Below, piece by piece: positions 33,905 to 42,522 of a stretch of 64,000 nt of DNA (position 1 is the first letter of the stretch; each line of letters begins with the position of its first letter). Made by a program: the position numbers and the translations under genes. Location: positions 1-64,000 of the forward strand of contig CALXTV010000004.1 of assembly GCA_944391505.1 (NCBI GenBank). The letters run 5' to 3'. The stretch is from an uncultured Alphaproteobacteria bacterium (GTDB lineage Bacteria; Pseudomonadota; Alphaproteobacteria; RF32; CAG-239). The notes beneath the pieces are model-generated. The model saw only the letters and a program-made list of their open reading frames with translations. It did no database searches and was not told the DNA's origin.

Positions 33905-35458
33905 CTAGTGTTGTTTGTCAGACAAATATGAAAATATTTGAGTCGTAGAAAGTTTTGTACCTCTAGATTGAGCTCTTGAAATTGAAGGGTTTTGTTGCAA
34001 GTTGTTTCCATTTCTTAATGCCATAATTAAATCTTTTGTATCAGCTGTTAGTTGTTTCTTTGCCGCTTTAATATGTTGTTTTAAACGGTTATAGCGTGAG
34101 ATAACCATTGCCCTACGTTGAGGATTTAAACGCCAATTCTGTCTTTGCGGTTGCTGTAATGATGCTTGAGGCTTCAAGCTAGAAGTCATCTTGTAATATA
34201 TATTTTTAACAGCTTTCTTAAATAATTGAACAGGAAAATCAATTGTTTGTTTTATGAGGTTTAAGGCTCTATTCGTTTTGGAGATTTTTTTCAAAGAAGG
34301 TATAGCATGCGATTGCGAATTACGTCCTTGTTGATTTCCCGTCACAAAATTCTTTTTCTGAGATGACAACATATGTTCTTGGCTTTTCTGTCGTGCAGAA
34401 GGTCCTGAAGACAAAGTTTTGGGTGTATTTTGACTTTTAGCAAACATATCATCTAGAGCGCTAAAAACAAGATCTTGTCCTCGTAAACGTTGGTTGTTTT
34501 GATTATTTTGGTGATTTTGTTTTTGAAATTCCTGAAAAGTATCAAGAAGGTTTGTGTAATTTTGAAATTGTCCAAGGCTAATAGGGTTCTGTGGATTTTT
34601 GGATATGTTTTTATCAACAGTTTGTTTGAAATGTTGAGCTAATTTGGCATTGATTTTGTTGAGTTGTTGGTATAATTGATCACATTGTTGTAAGTCAACT
34701 TCTTTTGCTGTTACAATTCCATCAGCAACCAGTTTTCCATCCAAATCATTAATACGCGAAGGTTTATCTCTACGAATATATGGAGCAGCAATTTTTTTCA
34801 ATTCCTCTATTTCTTCAGGCGTTTGAGTGCGAGGACAATAAATAACTATGGAATCATTACGGTCATACCAGTTTGCTGGACGACAAGTCTTGTAATGCAT
34901 GCCATGTTTTGTTGCAAATTCATCGAGCTTTTGAATAAACTCTTTATCAGGAATGGCATTAATAGCATAGCGATGGTCTATTTTGCCTTTGATAAAATTA
35001 ATCGGAGTACGATAAATCCAACCACTGGTGGGTTCATTAATAATATTAATAGAATTACTATTTTGTTGCAAACAATTTGCAAAACCAGCTCCTTTTGCGG
35101 TAAATTGTCCATTTCTACCATTCTCAGTATACATTCCATATGCAGTACGATCATAGTTTGCATATTTTTTAGCTTCATAGAGGCACTTTATTGCAGAATT
35201 TAACGCACCAAAATCTTCCATTGAGGAATAATCTGGAGGATTTTTTTTTAGTTGCATAATTTTAGTTTTAATATATTCATCATCAATAATACGCCCCTTT
35301 CGAGTTGTGTTAACCAAAAGGCGAGCACCTCCTAGTAAAGAGATTTTATCAAAGAAAATTTCTTCATCAGAACGATTAAAATTAGCACTTTTGGCCATTT
35401 CATCATAAGCGGATAAAAGTTTTTTTTCTTCAGAAGACAAATTCTCAAATAAATTCAT
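33905..35458 (-). CDS. Unrecognised 517-residue Gln/Asn-rich protein, possible effector
   Basis: The ATG at 35458 has AGAGAG upstream and is preferred over an ATG eight codons earlier. No signal peptide or membrane segment is seen. Residues about 1-110 are helical and charged. Residues about 145-235 look like a folded domain with RYAINAIPDKEF, HYKTCRPANWYDRNDSIVIY and EEIEELKKIAAPYIR. This strand-helix-Lys-(R/D)-S-x-V-x-Y pattern is loosely like HopA1/OspF-type effector folds, a weak resemblance. Residues about 290-517 are basic, low complexity and Gln/Asn-rich. The gene is isolated within the island. Confidence 0.7.
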   Translation of the reverse strand: MNLFENLSSEEKKLLSAYDEMAKSANFNRSDEEIFFDKISLLGGARLLVNTTRKGRIIDDEYIKTKIMQLKKNPPDYSSMEDFGALNSAIKCLYEAKKYANYDRTAYGMYTENGRNGQFTAKGAGFANCLQQNSNSINIINEPTSGWIYRTPINFIKGKIDHRYAINAIPDKEFIQKLDEFATKHGMHYKTCRPANWYDRNDSIVIYCPRTQTPEEIEELKKIAAPYIRRDKPSRINDLDGKLVADGIVTAKEVDLQQCDQLYQQLNKINAKLAQHFKQTVDKNISKNPQNPISLGQFQNYTNLLDTFQEFQKQNHQNNQNNQRLRGQDLVFSALDDMFAKSQNTPKTLSSGPSARQKSQEHMLSSQKKNFVTGNQQGRNSQSHAIPSLKKISKTNRALNLIKQTIDFPVQLFKKAVKNIYYKMTSSLKPQASLQQPQRQNWRLNPQRRAMVISRYNRLKQHIKAAKKQLTADTKDLIMALRNGNNLQQNPSISRAQSRGTKLSTTQIFSYLSDKQH

Positions 35459-35679
35459 AATTAATCTCTCTAGCCAATACAATTAACCAATATAAATTAT
35501 TATAACATAGTAATCAAAAAAATCAATGGAATAAGAGAAAGGTACAATCTACGTATTGGTCAGGTTGTTTATATTCTTTACAAGATAGGATGAAGTTATA
35601 TTTCAAATCTAAAGAAAAATAGATTCAACACATTCCATTCCTGTTTTACATATTTATTCAATCCCGACATATAATTATT

Positions 35680-35865
35680 ATGACTGATACGTTTAATGAA
35701 ATAAAAGAAGAATTAAAGATTTATTATCCCGCTTTTACGGATGATGAATTAACTGAAATGACTAACAAATTAATCCGTTTTTTCTATTTAGGAGTAAAGG
35801 CTGTTTATCATGCAAAGCAATCTGAAAAAACATTAACGGACATCAACGACACTAAATCAATTTGA
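35680..35865 (+). CDS. Small hypothetical protein of the island
   Basis: A 61-residue soluble helical protein (MTDTFNEIKEELKIYYPAF, then DDELTEMTNKLIRFFYLGVKA). I do not recognise it. Support comes from a perfect terminator nine bases after the stop. Its acidic helices resemble small accessory proteins of phage-like elements. No strong ribosome site is present. Confidence 0.55.
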   Translation: MTDTFNEIKEELKIYYPAFTDDELTEMTNKLIRFFYLGVKAVYHAKQSEKTLTDINDTKSI

Positions 35866-35873
35866 ATATTCCC

Positions 35874-35907
35874 AACCTCTGTAAATTTTAGCAGAGGTTA
35901 TTTTTTT
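35874..35907 (+). terminator. Terminator of the 61-residue gene
   Basis: AACCTCTG (35874-35881) pairs perfectly with CAGAGGTT (35892-35899), followed by ATTTTTTT. Confidence 0.9.
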
Positions 35908-36087
35908 AACTTAGTGACGTTAACGACAATAACTTTTTATAACCTCGTTCCAATTGAGAATTAGGTTAACATTTTGAAATATCAGTAATTTGTTAGTAAA
36001 AAAATTGCAAAAAACTGAAAATAACTGCGTACTTTCCCAAAATAACACGACATAATAAATGTAATGTAAAAACAAAGGAGTAATATC

Positions 36088-36746
36088 ATGTCTAAAAGAA
36101 ATAAATATCAAAATATTGCAGATGAAGAATGTAAACAAGCCGTTATATTTGCTCGAGTTTCATCGGAAGAACAAAAGAAAGGTGCTTCCATTGATGCACA
36201 ACTTAAAACGGTTATTGATTATTGTAACAATCACAAATTTAAGATTCTAGATAAATTCTCTATTGTTGAAAGTTCAACGCGAGGTGGGCGCTTAAAATTT
36301 TATGAAATGCTTGAGTTTGTAAAATCTCAAAAACACAAAACCGCTATTGTTGTAAATTGTGTCGATAGATTGCAAAGAGGATATAAGGAATGTGTTGAAT
36401 TAGACGATTTGCGTAAACAAGGCAGGATTGAGATACATTTTTATAAAGAAGGTTTCTATTTGCATAGAGATAGCAATTCATCTGATATTTTACGTTGGGA
36501 TATGGGAATTTTATCCGCTAAGATGTATGTGGGTGCTTTAAGAGACAATGTTTTACGCAGTCAGGAATATATAATGAATTAAAAACTGAAATTGAAATGG
36601 AAAAAGAAAAACTACAAAAAGATATGGATAGATACCTTGAGATTGATGCTGAAACTGATGAAATACTAGCAAATATCGCGGAAATAGCTGCAAATGTAGG
36701 AAAATTCTTAAAAAGTCCGATAATTCCTTCAAAATCATCATTATAA
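36088..36746 (+). pseudogene. Large serine recombinase with internal deletion and frame change
   Basis: The first 164 codons encode the catalytic domain of a serine recombinase: VIFARVSSEEQKKGASIDAQ with the nucleophilic Ser, and VNCVDRLQRGYKE where the family has D-R-L-S/T-R. It stops at 36582. From about 36570 another frame continues to TAA at 36744-36746 with the C-terminal coiled coil normally at the end of such enzymes (YNELKTEIEMEKEKLQKDM, then LEIDAETDEILANIAE). The roughly 300-residue middle (recombinase and zinc-ribbon domains) is missing, so DNA targeting must be lost. It was probably the island's integrase. Confidence 0.85.
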
Positions 36747-36788
36747 AAACTTCAAAAATCGGACTCTCTGAAAGGCTTGGAAAACATA

Positions 36789-36812
36789 CAAAAAAAGCAC
36801 CTTTAACGGTGC
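36789..36812 (-). terminator. Terminator of tRNA-Thr
   Basis: GCACC (36797-36801) pairs with GGTGC (36808-36812); on the minus strand seven U follow. It lies 12 bases past the tRNA 3' end. Confidence 0.8.
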
Positions 36813-36823
36813 GTTCTTAAAAA

Positions 36824-36898
36824 TGGTGCCGCTGGCAAGAATCGGACTTGCGACCCCGTCATTACCAATGACGTGCTCTACCACTGAGCTACAGCGGC
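36824..36898 (-). tRNA. tRNA-Thr(GGT)
   Basis: On the minus strand a 75-base cloverleaf starts GCCGCTG and ends CAGCGGC-A-CCA (CCA encoded at 36824-36826). The D-arm is GCTC/GAGC. The anticodon stem CGTCA/TGACG encloses TTGGTAA (anticodon GGT). The T-arm loop is TCCGATT, a variant of TTCGATT. Its 3' end points towards the AT-rich island. Confidence 0.96.
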
Positions 36899-37058
36899 GA
36901 CAACTGAAAGAAAACATACAGAGTATAAAAATAAAAATCAAGCATATTTTTTCATTATTTATAATTTTTTTTATACATTCTTTCCAAAGCATAAATTTTA
37001 GTGCAAAAATAAAAAAACGGATTATGATTAAAAACATATTCACAAAAAGGGTAAGCAT

Positions 37059-37778
37059 ATGAAATACACGACATCTGTTCTTAAAGAAAAAATTTTTTCC
37101 TGGATTGCCGAACCACAGGGAAAAGTTCGTCTCATTTGTCTGCTTTTTTCTGTTTTATTGGGTTTTGCGGCAATCCTGATGATTATTGCTTCGGTTGCTT
37201 CTGGTTCTGTTTGCGGGCTGATAGCTTCCCTTGTGGCGGCACCGTTGCTGGTTTTGCTGCCGTTTTATTTTTATCATTTTTTCCGCACAATGCTGCAGGG
37301 TGTGGCAGACAAAAAAGCCCGCCGCCGTGAGCGCGCACGTCAGGCCGAAGAGTATGACAATCTGCCGTTTCGGAGGACATTCCGCGGTATGGCTTTTTAT
37401 CTGACAGGCTTTATTTTGGCTGTAACCATGTTGATGGGTGCGCTTAGCAAAAGTTACGACATCTTTTTTGAACTGGCGCTCATTGCGCCGATGATGTATC
37501 TGATGTATCGCGGCTATCGCTGGATTTTTGTTTTTGCCGCTTTATGGTGGACTTTCGAAAAAGGACTCCAGTTGTATGTTGCGCCGAACGGTACGTCGGT
37601 TGCAAGCATTTTTGTTTGGTGGGCTGTCGTGACATATGTCTATTTTCAGGCCGCTAAAGTCGAAACTGCCCGTGCCAAATTGCCGGGAGTTCCCCGGAAA
37701 CCGTGGCTGAAAGATTTCGGTTTGTCGTTGGGCGCATTCGTTTTGCTGTCGGCTTTGCTCTATGGACTGATTTATTAA
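37059..37778 (+). CDS. Polytopic membrane protein, unknown function
   Basis: A 239-residue inner-membrane protein with six or seven hydrophobic segments: a pair at about residues 25-75, then a basic cytoplasmic loop (KKARRRERARQ), and three to four more segments to the C-terminus. No family is recognised. It is a stand-alone gene between tRNA-Thr and the META lipoprotein, with normal composition, so it belongs to the core side of the island border. Confidence 0.75.
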   Translation: MKYTTSVLKEKIFSWIAEPQGKVRLICLLFSVLLGFAAILMIIASVASGSVCGLIASLVAAPLLVLLPFYFYHFFRTMLQGVADKKARRRERARQAEEYDNLPFRRTFRGMAFYLTGFILAVTMLMGALSKSYDIFFELALIAPMMYLMYRGYRWIFVFAALWWTFEKGLQLYVAPNGTSVASIFVWWAVVTYVYFQAAKVETARAKLPGVPRKPWLKDFGLSLGAFVLLSALLYGLIY

Positions 37779-37862
37779 TTATGCAAGACGTCATTTTTTG
37801 CTGGTATTTTTTAATTTAAACGTTATCTTACTCCTGCAAAGTTAACAAAGGGGAGAAGATAA

Positions 37863-38264
37863 ATGAAAAAAATTGTGTATGTGTTGTCTTTACTGTTTGC
37901 TATCTCTGCCTGTGGTGGAGATAACACAACTTTTGAAAACAATGCTTATCAACTGCGCAATGCCAAAAACGGTGCCGAAATTACACTTGGTTTTGACGGC
38001 AAAGATAAACGTTTCTTTGGCCGCTCGGCAATTAACCGCTATTTCGGCACATATAAAACCGAAGGGAACAAGCTGACCTTTGGCCGTGCCGGAACAACCA
38101 TGATGGCAGGTCCGGAACATTTGATGGTTGCCGAACGCGAATATATGCAGTTTCTGCCGCAGGTCGCGACCTATCGTTTGGACGGCAATAGCCTGATTCT
38201 GAGTAAGGCCAACGGCGAAAGTATTGTCTTTGAACGGACGGGAAAAGCTTCGTCGCTTGAATAA
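37863..38264 (+). CDS. META-domain (HslJ-like) lipoprotein
   Basis: A 133-residue precursor with a lipoprotein signal ending in ISAC (Cys at residue 17). The mature domain has the META pattern: ITLGFDGKDKRFFGRSAINRY, GTYKTEGNKLTFG, TTMMAGPE, EREYMQFLPQ, and YRLDGNSLILSKANG. META proteins such as HslJ occur in the outer membrane and are linked to heat shock and novobiocin tolerance. GGGGAG precedes the start, and a strong terminator follows. Confidence 0.92.
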   Translation: MKKIVYVLSLLFAISACGGDNTTFENNAYQLRNAKNGAEITLGFDGKDKRFFGRSAINRYFGTYKTEGNKLTFGRAGTTMMAGPEHLMVAEREYMQFLPQVATYRLDGNSLILSKANGESIVFERTGKASSLE

Positions 38265-38282
38265 AGATAAAAATTTTTTACC

Positions 38283-38312
38283 AAAAAGCAGGGTATTCTC
38301 CCTGCTTTTTTG
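38283..38312 (+). terminator. Terminator of the META lipoprotein gene
   Basis: AAAAAGCAGGG pairs with CCCTGCTTTTT around a TATTCT-type loop within 38283-38312. The T-run is part of the right arm. Confidence 0.9.
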
Positions 38313-38381
38313 GTCTTGAAAGTTTCTCTGATTTGTGATACAAAATGGACAAAATATATTTTTAATTTAATTATATTATAT

Positions 38382-38654
38382 ATGTGTCATGCAACAACCC
38401 ACAAAAAAATTCTGTTTGGTTTAATACGGCAGGATTTTGAATATGTTTTTGACGAAAGGTTGTCAACAATCGGTAAAGCCGTAAACGAAGCCAGAGGAAA
38501 TGATATGTACATTGGCGTCGTAACCCGAATTTTGCGTCGGGACGGAAGTATTTTTGACGAGAAAATTCTCATCAAAAATTCCCGGTATGAGGAATATGCC
38601 AAAAAAAGGCAGAAGTTCCGAACTTCGTCGAAATATTCAACAATGAATTTCTGA
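38382..38654 (+). CDS. Hypothetical small protein
   Basis: A 90-residue soluble protein, start chosen at the ATG 38382; the frame is open from 38310 but the earlier part overlaps a terminator. It contains FGLIRQDFEYVFDERLSTIG, then ARGNDMYIGVVTRILRRDG and a basic tail. No family is recognised and no good ribosome site is seen. A shared terminator lies between it and trpS. Confidence 0.45.
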   Translation: MCHATTHKKILFGLIRQDFEYVFDERLSTIGKAVNEARGNDMYIGVVTRILRRDGSIFDEKILIKNSRYEEYAKKRQKFRTSSKYSTMNF

Positions 38655-38655
38655 A

Positions 38656-38688
38656 AAAAACTCCGGTGCTTTTAAGCCCGGAGTTTTT
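38656..38688. terminator. Bidirectional terminator between convergent genes
   Basis: AAAAACTCCGG (38656-38666) pairs with CCGGAGTTTTT (38678-38688). It can serve the plus-strand small gene and trpS on the minus strand. Confidence 0.88.
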
Positions 38689-38691
38689 GGT

Positions 38692-39726
38692 TTATGCAAA
38701 TGGCGTCAGCCCCCTGCCGAAAACGGCATCTTTAAGACGTTTCAACGTTGCCTGTGCCGTTGGCCGGGCTTTGGCCGCTCCGTCTTGCAGCATGCCTTCA
38801 ACCTCGCCGAAATGCGCCATATAATAATTGTATTTTTCGCGCGCGTCTTTAATTTCGTTGATAACGGCATCAAGCAGCATATTCTTGATATGTCCGTAAC
38901 CGAGTTTGCCTTGCCGCAGTCCGTCGCCCATTTCCTGTAGTTGAGCAGGCGTTGCAATGGATTTGTAAATTTCATAAACCAGAATTTCTTCCGGATTTTT
39001 GGGTTCTTCCATCGGACGGGAGTCTGTTTTAATGGAGAAAATTGCTTTTTTTATCACCTTGTCGTCTTCAAAGAGAGGAATGACGTTTCCGTATGACTTA
39101 CTCATTTTCCGACCATCGATACCCGGAACCACGGCGACGTTTTCGTCAATGTAATAGGTTGGCAGATGCAGCAGCGGACAGTTATAATGTGCATTGATGG
39201 CACCGGCAATGTCGCGGGCGATTTCCACATGTTGAACCTGATCTTTGCCGACCGGCACAATATCTGTATTAAACGCCAGAATGTCGGTTGCCATCAGGGT
39301 CGGGTAGGTATAAAGCCCCATATTGATGCCGTCGTCGTCGGGTTTGTTTGCTTCGCGGTTCTTGTCAACGGCCGCTTTGTAGGCATGGGCTTTGTTCATA
39401 AAGCCTTTGGGGGTGTAGGCATATAAAATGGTCGTAATCTCGTGAATTTCCGGAATATCCGACTGCCGATAAAAGACCGATTCTTTCGGATCCAGCCCGC
39501 CCGCCAGATAAATGCAGGCAATTTCTTTCAGCTTCTGACTCAAAACGTCCGGATCTTTTTCGGCGTTGATGGCGTGATAATCAGCAATAAACATATAATG
39601 TTTGCCGCCTGCGGCCAAAGCTTCTTTGCCAAGCCTGATTGCCGGCCTGATGGCGCCGAGATAATTGCCGAGATGCGGCGTTCCGGTCGGTTTGACGCCG
39701 GTTAAAATAACTTTTTTCTCAAACAT
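38692..39726 (-). CDS. trpS: Tryptophan-tRNA ligase
   Basis: A 344-residue class I aminoacyl-tRNA synthetase of normal length. It has TGVKPTGTPHLGNYLGAI, containing the HIGH-equivalent, YTYPTLMATDIL, PVGKDQVQHVEIARDIA and KMSKSYGN. It charges tRNA-Trp in the cytoplasm. AAGGAAAAG precedes the ATG. It is a single-gene unit, divergent from serS. Confidence 0.97.
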   Translation of the reverse strand: MFEKKVILTGVKPTGTPHLGNYLGAIRPAIRLGKEALAAGGKHYMFIADYHAINAEKDPDVLSQKLKEIACIYLAGGLDPKESVFYRQSDIPEIHEITTILYAYTPKGFMNKAHAYKAAVDKNREANKPDDDGINMGLYTYPTLMATDILAFNTDIVPVGKDQVQHVEIARDIAGAINAHYNCPLLHLPTYYIDENVAVVPGIDGRKMSKSYGNVIPLFEDDKVIKKAIFSIKTDSRPMEEPKNPEEILVYEIYKSIATPAQLQEMGDGLRQGKLGYGHIKNMLLDAVINEIKDAREKYNYYMAHFGEVEGMLQDGAAKARPTAQATLKRLKDAVFGRGLTPFA

Positions 39727-39828
39727 TTTGTTTCTTTTCCTTAATTTTTTATTGTATTTATTTACAAAATTGATACTCTACCTGCAAATTTAAATCAATC
39801 AAAAACTATAAACTGGGACAGAAGAAAA

Positions 39829-41118
39829 ATGTTGGATATTAAATATATTGCCGAGCATCCGGATGAGATTAAGGAAGGACTGGCGAAAAAAGGTTATACG
39901 AAAGAAACGCTTGATGTCGATGCGTTGATTGCTCTGTATAAAGATATTGCAAAATTAAAAACTTCGTCCCAGGCTCTGTCCGAAGAAAAAAACAAGCTCA
40001 GCAATTCGATTAAGTCTGCGTCGGCCGAGGAACGCCCGGCCATAATCGCCAAAAGTAAATCCATCGGCGAGGAGTTGAAGGTTGAACAGGAAAAACTGGC
40101 GGTCGAGCAGGCAAAATATGACGATATGATGCTGCGCATGCCGAATATGCCCAGCCCGGAAAGCCCGGTCGGCAAAGACGACAGCGAAAACGTCGTGCGC
40201 CGCAAAGTCGGTACGCCGCGCAGTTTCGACTTTACGCCGCGCGATCATGTCGAACTGATGGAACTCAACGATTGGAGCGAATTGGAGCGCATTACCAAAG
40301 TCTGCGGTTCCCGTACCTATGCCATTAAAAACGAACTGGCCAGGCTGGAACTTGCCATCCACCTGATGGTTATTGACAAGCTGGCCGCTAATGGTTTTAC
40401 GGTCATCAACGTTCCGTCGCTGTCTAAGGAAAAACCGTTGTACGGACAAGGCTATCTGCCGTTTTCCCGTGACGAAATTTATTATATGCCCGAAGATGAT
40501 ATATATCTTTCCGGCACGGCCGAGCTGATTTTGAACTCGCTGCGGGCCGATGAACTGCTGAACGAAAACGAACTGCCGATTCTCTATGCCGGATTTTCGC
40601 CCTGCTTCCGCCGCGAGGCCGGTGCTGCCGGAAAGGATACCCGCGGTCTGACCCGCGTCCATCAATTCATGAAAACCGAACAGTTTGTCATTTGCAAAAA
40701 CGACATTGCCGAAAGTGAAAAATGGCATCAGAAGCTGCTGGCTATCTCCGAGGAAGTTCTGCAGGATTTGGAACTGCCTTACCAGGTGCTGGAAGTTTGC
40801 ACCGGAGATATGGGAGCACCCAAATACCGCCAGTATGATTTGGAAGCCTGGGTGCCGACCCAGAACTGCTATCGCGAAACCCACAGTTGTTCGAATATTA
40901 CCGATTGGCAGGCACGCCGCACCAACCTGCGTTATCGCGACAATGCTGACGGCAAAGTCAAATATGCATTCACGCTGAATAACACCGGCATTGCCACGCC
41001 GCGCGCGCTGGTTCCGTTCTTGGAAAACCATCAGCAGGCTGACGGTACGGTACGGATTCCCGAAAAACTGCAGCCTTATATGGGCGGCAAAAAATTCATC
41101 GGCAAAAATGCCCGTTAG
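39829..41118 (+). CDS. serS: Serine-tRNA ligase
   Basis: A 429-residue class II synthetase. The N-terminal long coiled-coil arm (about residues 25-105) binds the tRNA-Ser variable arm. Motif 2 (CFRREAGAAGKDTRGL) and motif 3 (NTGIATPRALVPFLEN) form the active site, with QKxY-like Q-N-CYRETHSCSN nearby. Length is standard. A hairpin follows the stop. Confidence 0.97.
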   Translation: MLDIKYIAEHPDEIKEGLAKKGYTKETLDVDALIALYKDIAKLKTSSQALSEEKNKLSNSIKSASAEERPAIIAKSKSIGEELKVEQEKLAVEQAKYDDMMLRMPNMPSPESPVGKDDSENVVRRKVGTPRSFDFTPRDHVELMELNDWSELERITKVCGSRTYAIKNELARLELAIHLMVIDKLAANGFTVINVPSLSKEKPLYGQGYLPFSRDEIYYMPEDDIYLSGTAELILNSLRADELLNENELPILYAGFSPCFRREAGAAGKDTRGLTRVHQFMKTEQFVICKNDIAESEKWHQKLLAISEEVLQDLELPYQVLEVCTGDMGAPKYRQYDLEAWVPTQNCYRETHSCSNITDWQARRTNLRYRDNADGKVKYAFTLNNTGIATPRALVPFLENHQQADGTVRIPEKLQPYMGGKKFIGKNAR

Positions 41119-41128
41119 TAAAAATAAT

Positions 41129-41150
41129 AAGCCCGGCCTTCTCCGGGCTT
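41129..41150 (+). terminator. Hairpin after serS
   Basis: AAGCCCGG (41129-41136) pairs with CCGGGCTT (41143-41150). The trailing T-run is weak (AACTTT), and the HD-domain gene starts 18 bases later, so some read-through is likely. Confidence 0.6.
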
Positions 41151-41167
41151 AACTTTCGTCTTAAAAT

Positions 41168-41806
41168 ATGAACAACGCTCTGAAAATCATTGATTTTATG
41201 AAAATTGTCGAGCAGCTTTGTCTGGTCGAGCGCGATAATTTGATGAGTTCCGGCCGTCAGGAAACCGATGCCGACCATATTTTAAAACTATCCTTTCTGG
41301 TGCTGATGGTTCACCCGTACCTGAACAAGCCTGCCGATTGCGCCAAAATGTTGGAGTTGGCACTGGTTCATGATTTGGTTGAAGCGCGTACCGGCGATTA
41401 TTCTCTCTCGGCGCAGGCGGAATGTCCCGAACTCAAAGCACGTAAGAAAACCGCCGAAAAAGAGGCAATTCTTTATTATCGTTCGGTTTTGCCGCCGCCC
41501 TTGAATGAGCGGGTTTACGGCTTATTTATGGAATATGAGGCGCGCGAAACCCGCGAAGCAAAATTGGTCTGGATTCTTGACAAGCTGGAAGCCAATTTGC
41601 AGGCCAACCGCTATCATGACGGCGATATTCGCTATTGGGCGGACTGTGAAAACGGTGACTGGTATTATCAAAGTGCCGTAACCCAAAAGCCGCAGATAGC
41701 GGAACAGGACGAGGAAATCCTGACCGAACTTGAGAAAATAATTATCAACATTTCAAAGGAAAATATGGAAAGATGCGGTATCCGAAACTGCGGGCAGACA
41801 AGCTGA
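41168..41806 (+). CDS. HD-domain hydrolase (YfbR/HDDC2 5'-deoxynucleotidase-like)
   Basis: A 212-residue HD-superfamily protein. It has the family-type opening KIIDFMKIVEQL, then ADHILKLSFLVLMV and the metal-site HDLVEARTGDY, with a later WILDKLEANLQ. Relatives dephosphorylate deoxynucleoside monophosphates. The expected His before the helix in E. coli YfbR (ENVAEHS) is represented by DADHIL. It starts the operon that runs to 47.8 kb; its end overlaps the HAD gene by 34 bases. Confidence 0.85.
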   Translation: MNNALKIIDFMKIVEQLCLVERDNLMSSGRQETDADHILKLSFLVLMVHPYLNKPADCAKMLELALVHDLVEARTGDYSLSAQAECPELKARKKTAEKEAILYYRSVLPPPLNERVYGLFMEYEARETREAKLVWILDKLEANLQANRYHDGDIRYWADCENGDWYYQSAVTQKPQIAEQDEEILTELEKIIINISKENMERCGIRNCGQTS

Positions 41807-42453
41807 AAATCGTCATTTTCGACTGGGACAATACCCTGGCCGAAACCAGGACGCCTTTGATTTACGCGGTTAACCGGGTTTTGAAGGAATATGGTTTGCC
41901 GGAGTGGAAAGAAGTTAAGAAGCTGCGCGATAACAACCTGTCGTTTCGTGACAACTTTCCCCGCATTTTCGGGGAAAAAGCCGACGAGGCGTATCGTAAA
42001 TATGCCGATATTTATCTGGCTAACGTCGCCGGCCTTATTTCAACTTTTGCCGGCACCCACGAGGTTCTGGACTGGCTGAAAAAACGCGGTATTCTGCTGG
42101 CAATTATGAGCAATAAAGACCGTCGTCTGCTTGAGTTTGAGCTTCCGTTGTTATTTCGCCCGGAGATTTTTGACCGTATTGTCTGTGGTCACGAAGCTCT
42201 GCAGGATAAGCCCTATCCGGCACACGCACTGTATACGCTTGACGGCTTAATCGAAAAAGACGGCATTTCGCCGGAGACGGTCTGGATTGTCGGCGACAGT
42301 CCTCAGGACAGCATCTGTGCCTGTTCGGTCAATGCCCTGCCGATTCGCATCGGTTCGCCGATATGGGGCGACGAAGAAGAATATGCCGAAAATATTCTGC
42401 ATTACGATACATTTTCGGATTTTTACCGTGATTTGCAGGAAATCGGCGCCTGA
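41773..42453 (+). CDS. HAD-family phosphatase (phosphoglycolate phosphatase-like)
   Basis: A 226-residue HAD hydrolase. Motif I is FDWDNTLAET (nucleophile Asp and general acid Asp), motif II lies in AIMSNKDRR, the conserved Lys lies in DKPYPAHA, and motif IV is VGDSPQDSICA. The cap domain between residues about 30 and 95 is helical (type C1). The substrate is unknown; phosphoglycolate or nucleotide phosphates are usual for this group. The long overlap with the HD gene implies translational coupling, and the two may act on the same nucleotide pathway. Confidence 0.87.
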   Translation: MRYPKLRADKLKIVIFDWDNTLAETRTPLIYAVNRVLKEYGLPEWKEVKKLRDNNLSFRDNFPRIFGEKADEAYRKYADIYLANVAGLISTFAGTHEVLDWLKKRGILLAIMSNKDRRLLEFELPLLFRPEIFDRIVCGHEALQDKPYPAHALYTLDGLIEKDGISPETVWIVGDSPQDSICACSVNALPIRIGSPIWGDEEEYAENILHYDTFSDFYRDLQEIGA

Positions 42454-42522
42454 TTAGCAAAATTTTAAGCACCTTTGTTCTAAAATTCCGGCAAAAGATT
42501 TATCTGTTTGAGGACGCCGGTC

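Larger units (their letters stand above)
31897..36746. mobile_element. Degraded AT-rich genomic island next to tRNA-Thr
   Basis: This stretch is visibly AT-richer than its flanks and carries typical cargo: a GIY-YIG nuclease, a Fic protein, a truncated BRO/DinD-like start, a 517-residue unrecognised protein, a small gene with terminator, and a serine recombinase with an internal deletion. It lies at the 3' end of tRNA-Thr, about 80 bases away. No flanking direct repeat or copy of the tRNA end was found, so the exact borders are inferred from composition and content. Confidence 0.55.

Noticed and set aside
31800-36900. Direct repeat of the tRNA-Thr 3' end as an attachment site
   Set aside because: No second copy of the tRNA-Thr acceptor and T-arm sequence was found on the left side of the island by eye.
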